Below, piece by piece: positions 21,257 through 21,321 of a stretch of DNA of 21,321 nucleotides; within the stretch, counting starts at the first letter, position 1, and each line of letters opens with the position of its first letter. The stretch covers positions 1-21,321 of the forward strand of contig PQCO01000210.1 in the NCBI GenBank assembly GCA_003062345.1. The letters run 5' to 3'. This DNA comes from Sedimenticola_A endophacoides. GTDB taxonomy: Bacteria > Pseudomonadota > Gammaproteobacteria > Chromatiales > Chromatiaceae. A program made the translations under genes and the position numbers. The notes under the pieces are model-generated. The model ran no database searches and was not told the DNA's origin. It saw only the letters and a list, made by a program, of their open reading frames with translations.

Positions 21257-21321
21257 ATGAGTCACTACCGCTCCGCATCGGAAATCGCTCAGGCGGTATT
21301 GATAAGCGGCGGACGGGCCTG
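21257..21321 (+). CDS. Possible start of an unidentified gene, cut by the window edge
   Basis: An ATG at 21257 opens a frame that continues to the end of the window (about 21 codons). The predicted start, MSHYRSASEIAQAVLISGGR, looks like a natural amphipathic helix. The preceding GGACGGAA could be a weak ribosome site. A second ATG at 21238, in another frame, is also open to the edge but has no ribosome site. I cannot identify the product, and the call rests on composition alone. Confidence 0.25.
   Translation, partial: MSHYRSASEIAQAVLISGGRA

Noticed and set aside
1..21321. tRNA/rRNA genes, CRISPR arrays, insertion sequences
   Set aside because: None was seen on either strand; no regularly spaced repeats, transposase-like product or cloverleaf-like stretch was found by reading.

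Overview
The window is GC-rich by eye and densely coded. It looks like a chromosomal segment of a free-living gammaproteobacterium. Lon, RsmA and the NfsB-type nitroreductase are all proteobacterial in type, and the NO-response, multihaem cytochrome and CO2-related genes would suit a sulfur-oxidising or otherwise anaerobically respiring autotroph. The lifestyle is inference; no taxonomic marker was searched.

Left part (1-6205). A short gene-free end carries nested inverted repeats and a possible terminator. Three minus-strand genes follow, transcribed rsmA, lon, nnrS. nnrS has a well-placed FNR/NnrR-type box and a -10 element. Divergent from rsmA is a plus-strand gene for an expanded member of the LCIB/LCIC family (theta-type carbonic anhydrase fold), with the Cys-His-Cys zinc-ligand pattern.

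Centre (6227-17334, minus strand). Thirteen tightly packed genes, most overlapping or within 1-3 nt of each other, encode one large membrane complex. The order is MrpE, MrpF, MrpG, MbhD, MbhE-MrpB fusion, MrpC/NuoK, two antiporter modules in one 1039-residue chain, NuoH, NuoB, NuoC, NuoD, a NuoI ferredoxin fused to a GltD/NfnL-type flavoprotein, and a ferritin-like diiron protein. This is the architecture of archaeal Mrp-containing MBH/MBS (Mbx) respiratory complexes rather than of ordinary complex I: there is no NuoA, NuoE, NuoF or NuoG. The NuoD-like subunit keeps the N-terminal CxxC of NiFe hydrogenases but lacks the C-terminal one, so it should not be a hydrogenase. The fused flavoprotein suggests a built-in NAD(P)H/ferredoxin site. 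I consider this the main candidate for an undescribed system.

Right part (17575-21321, plus strand). nfsB is followed by a three-gene set with its own putative promoter. It encodes a membrane-anchored FAD/NAD(P)/2Fe-2S reductase, a small membrane protein with two histidine pairs spaced 14 residues apart (a dihaem b-type pattern), and a membrane-anchored octahaem cytochrome c. Together they would carry electrons from NAD(P)H across the membrane to periplasmic haems. The last 378 bases have no convincing complete gene, and possibly the start of one at the edge.
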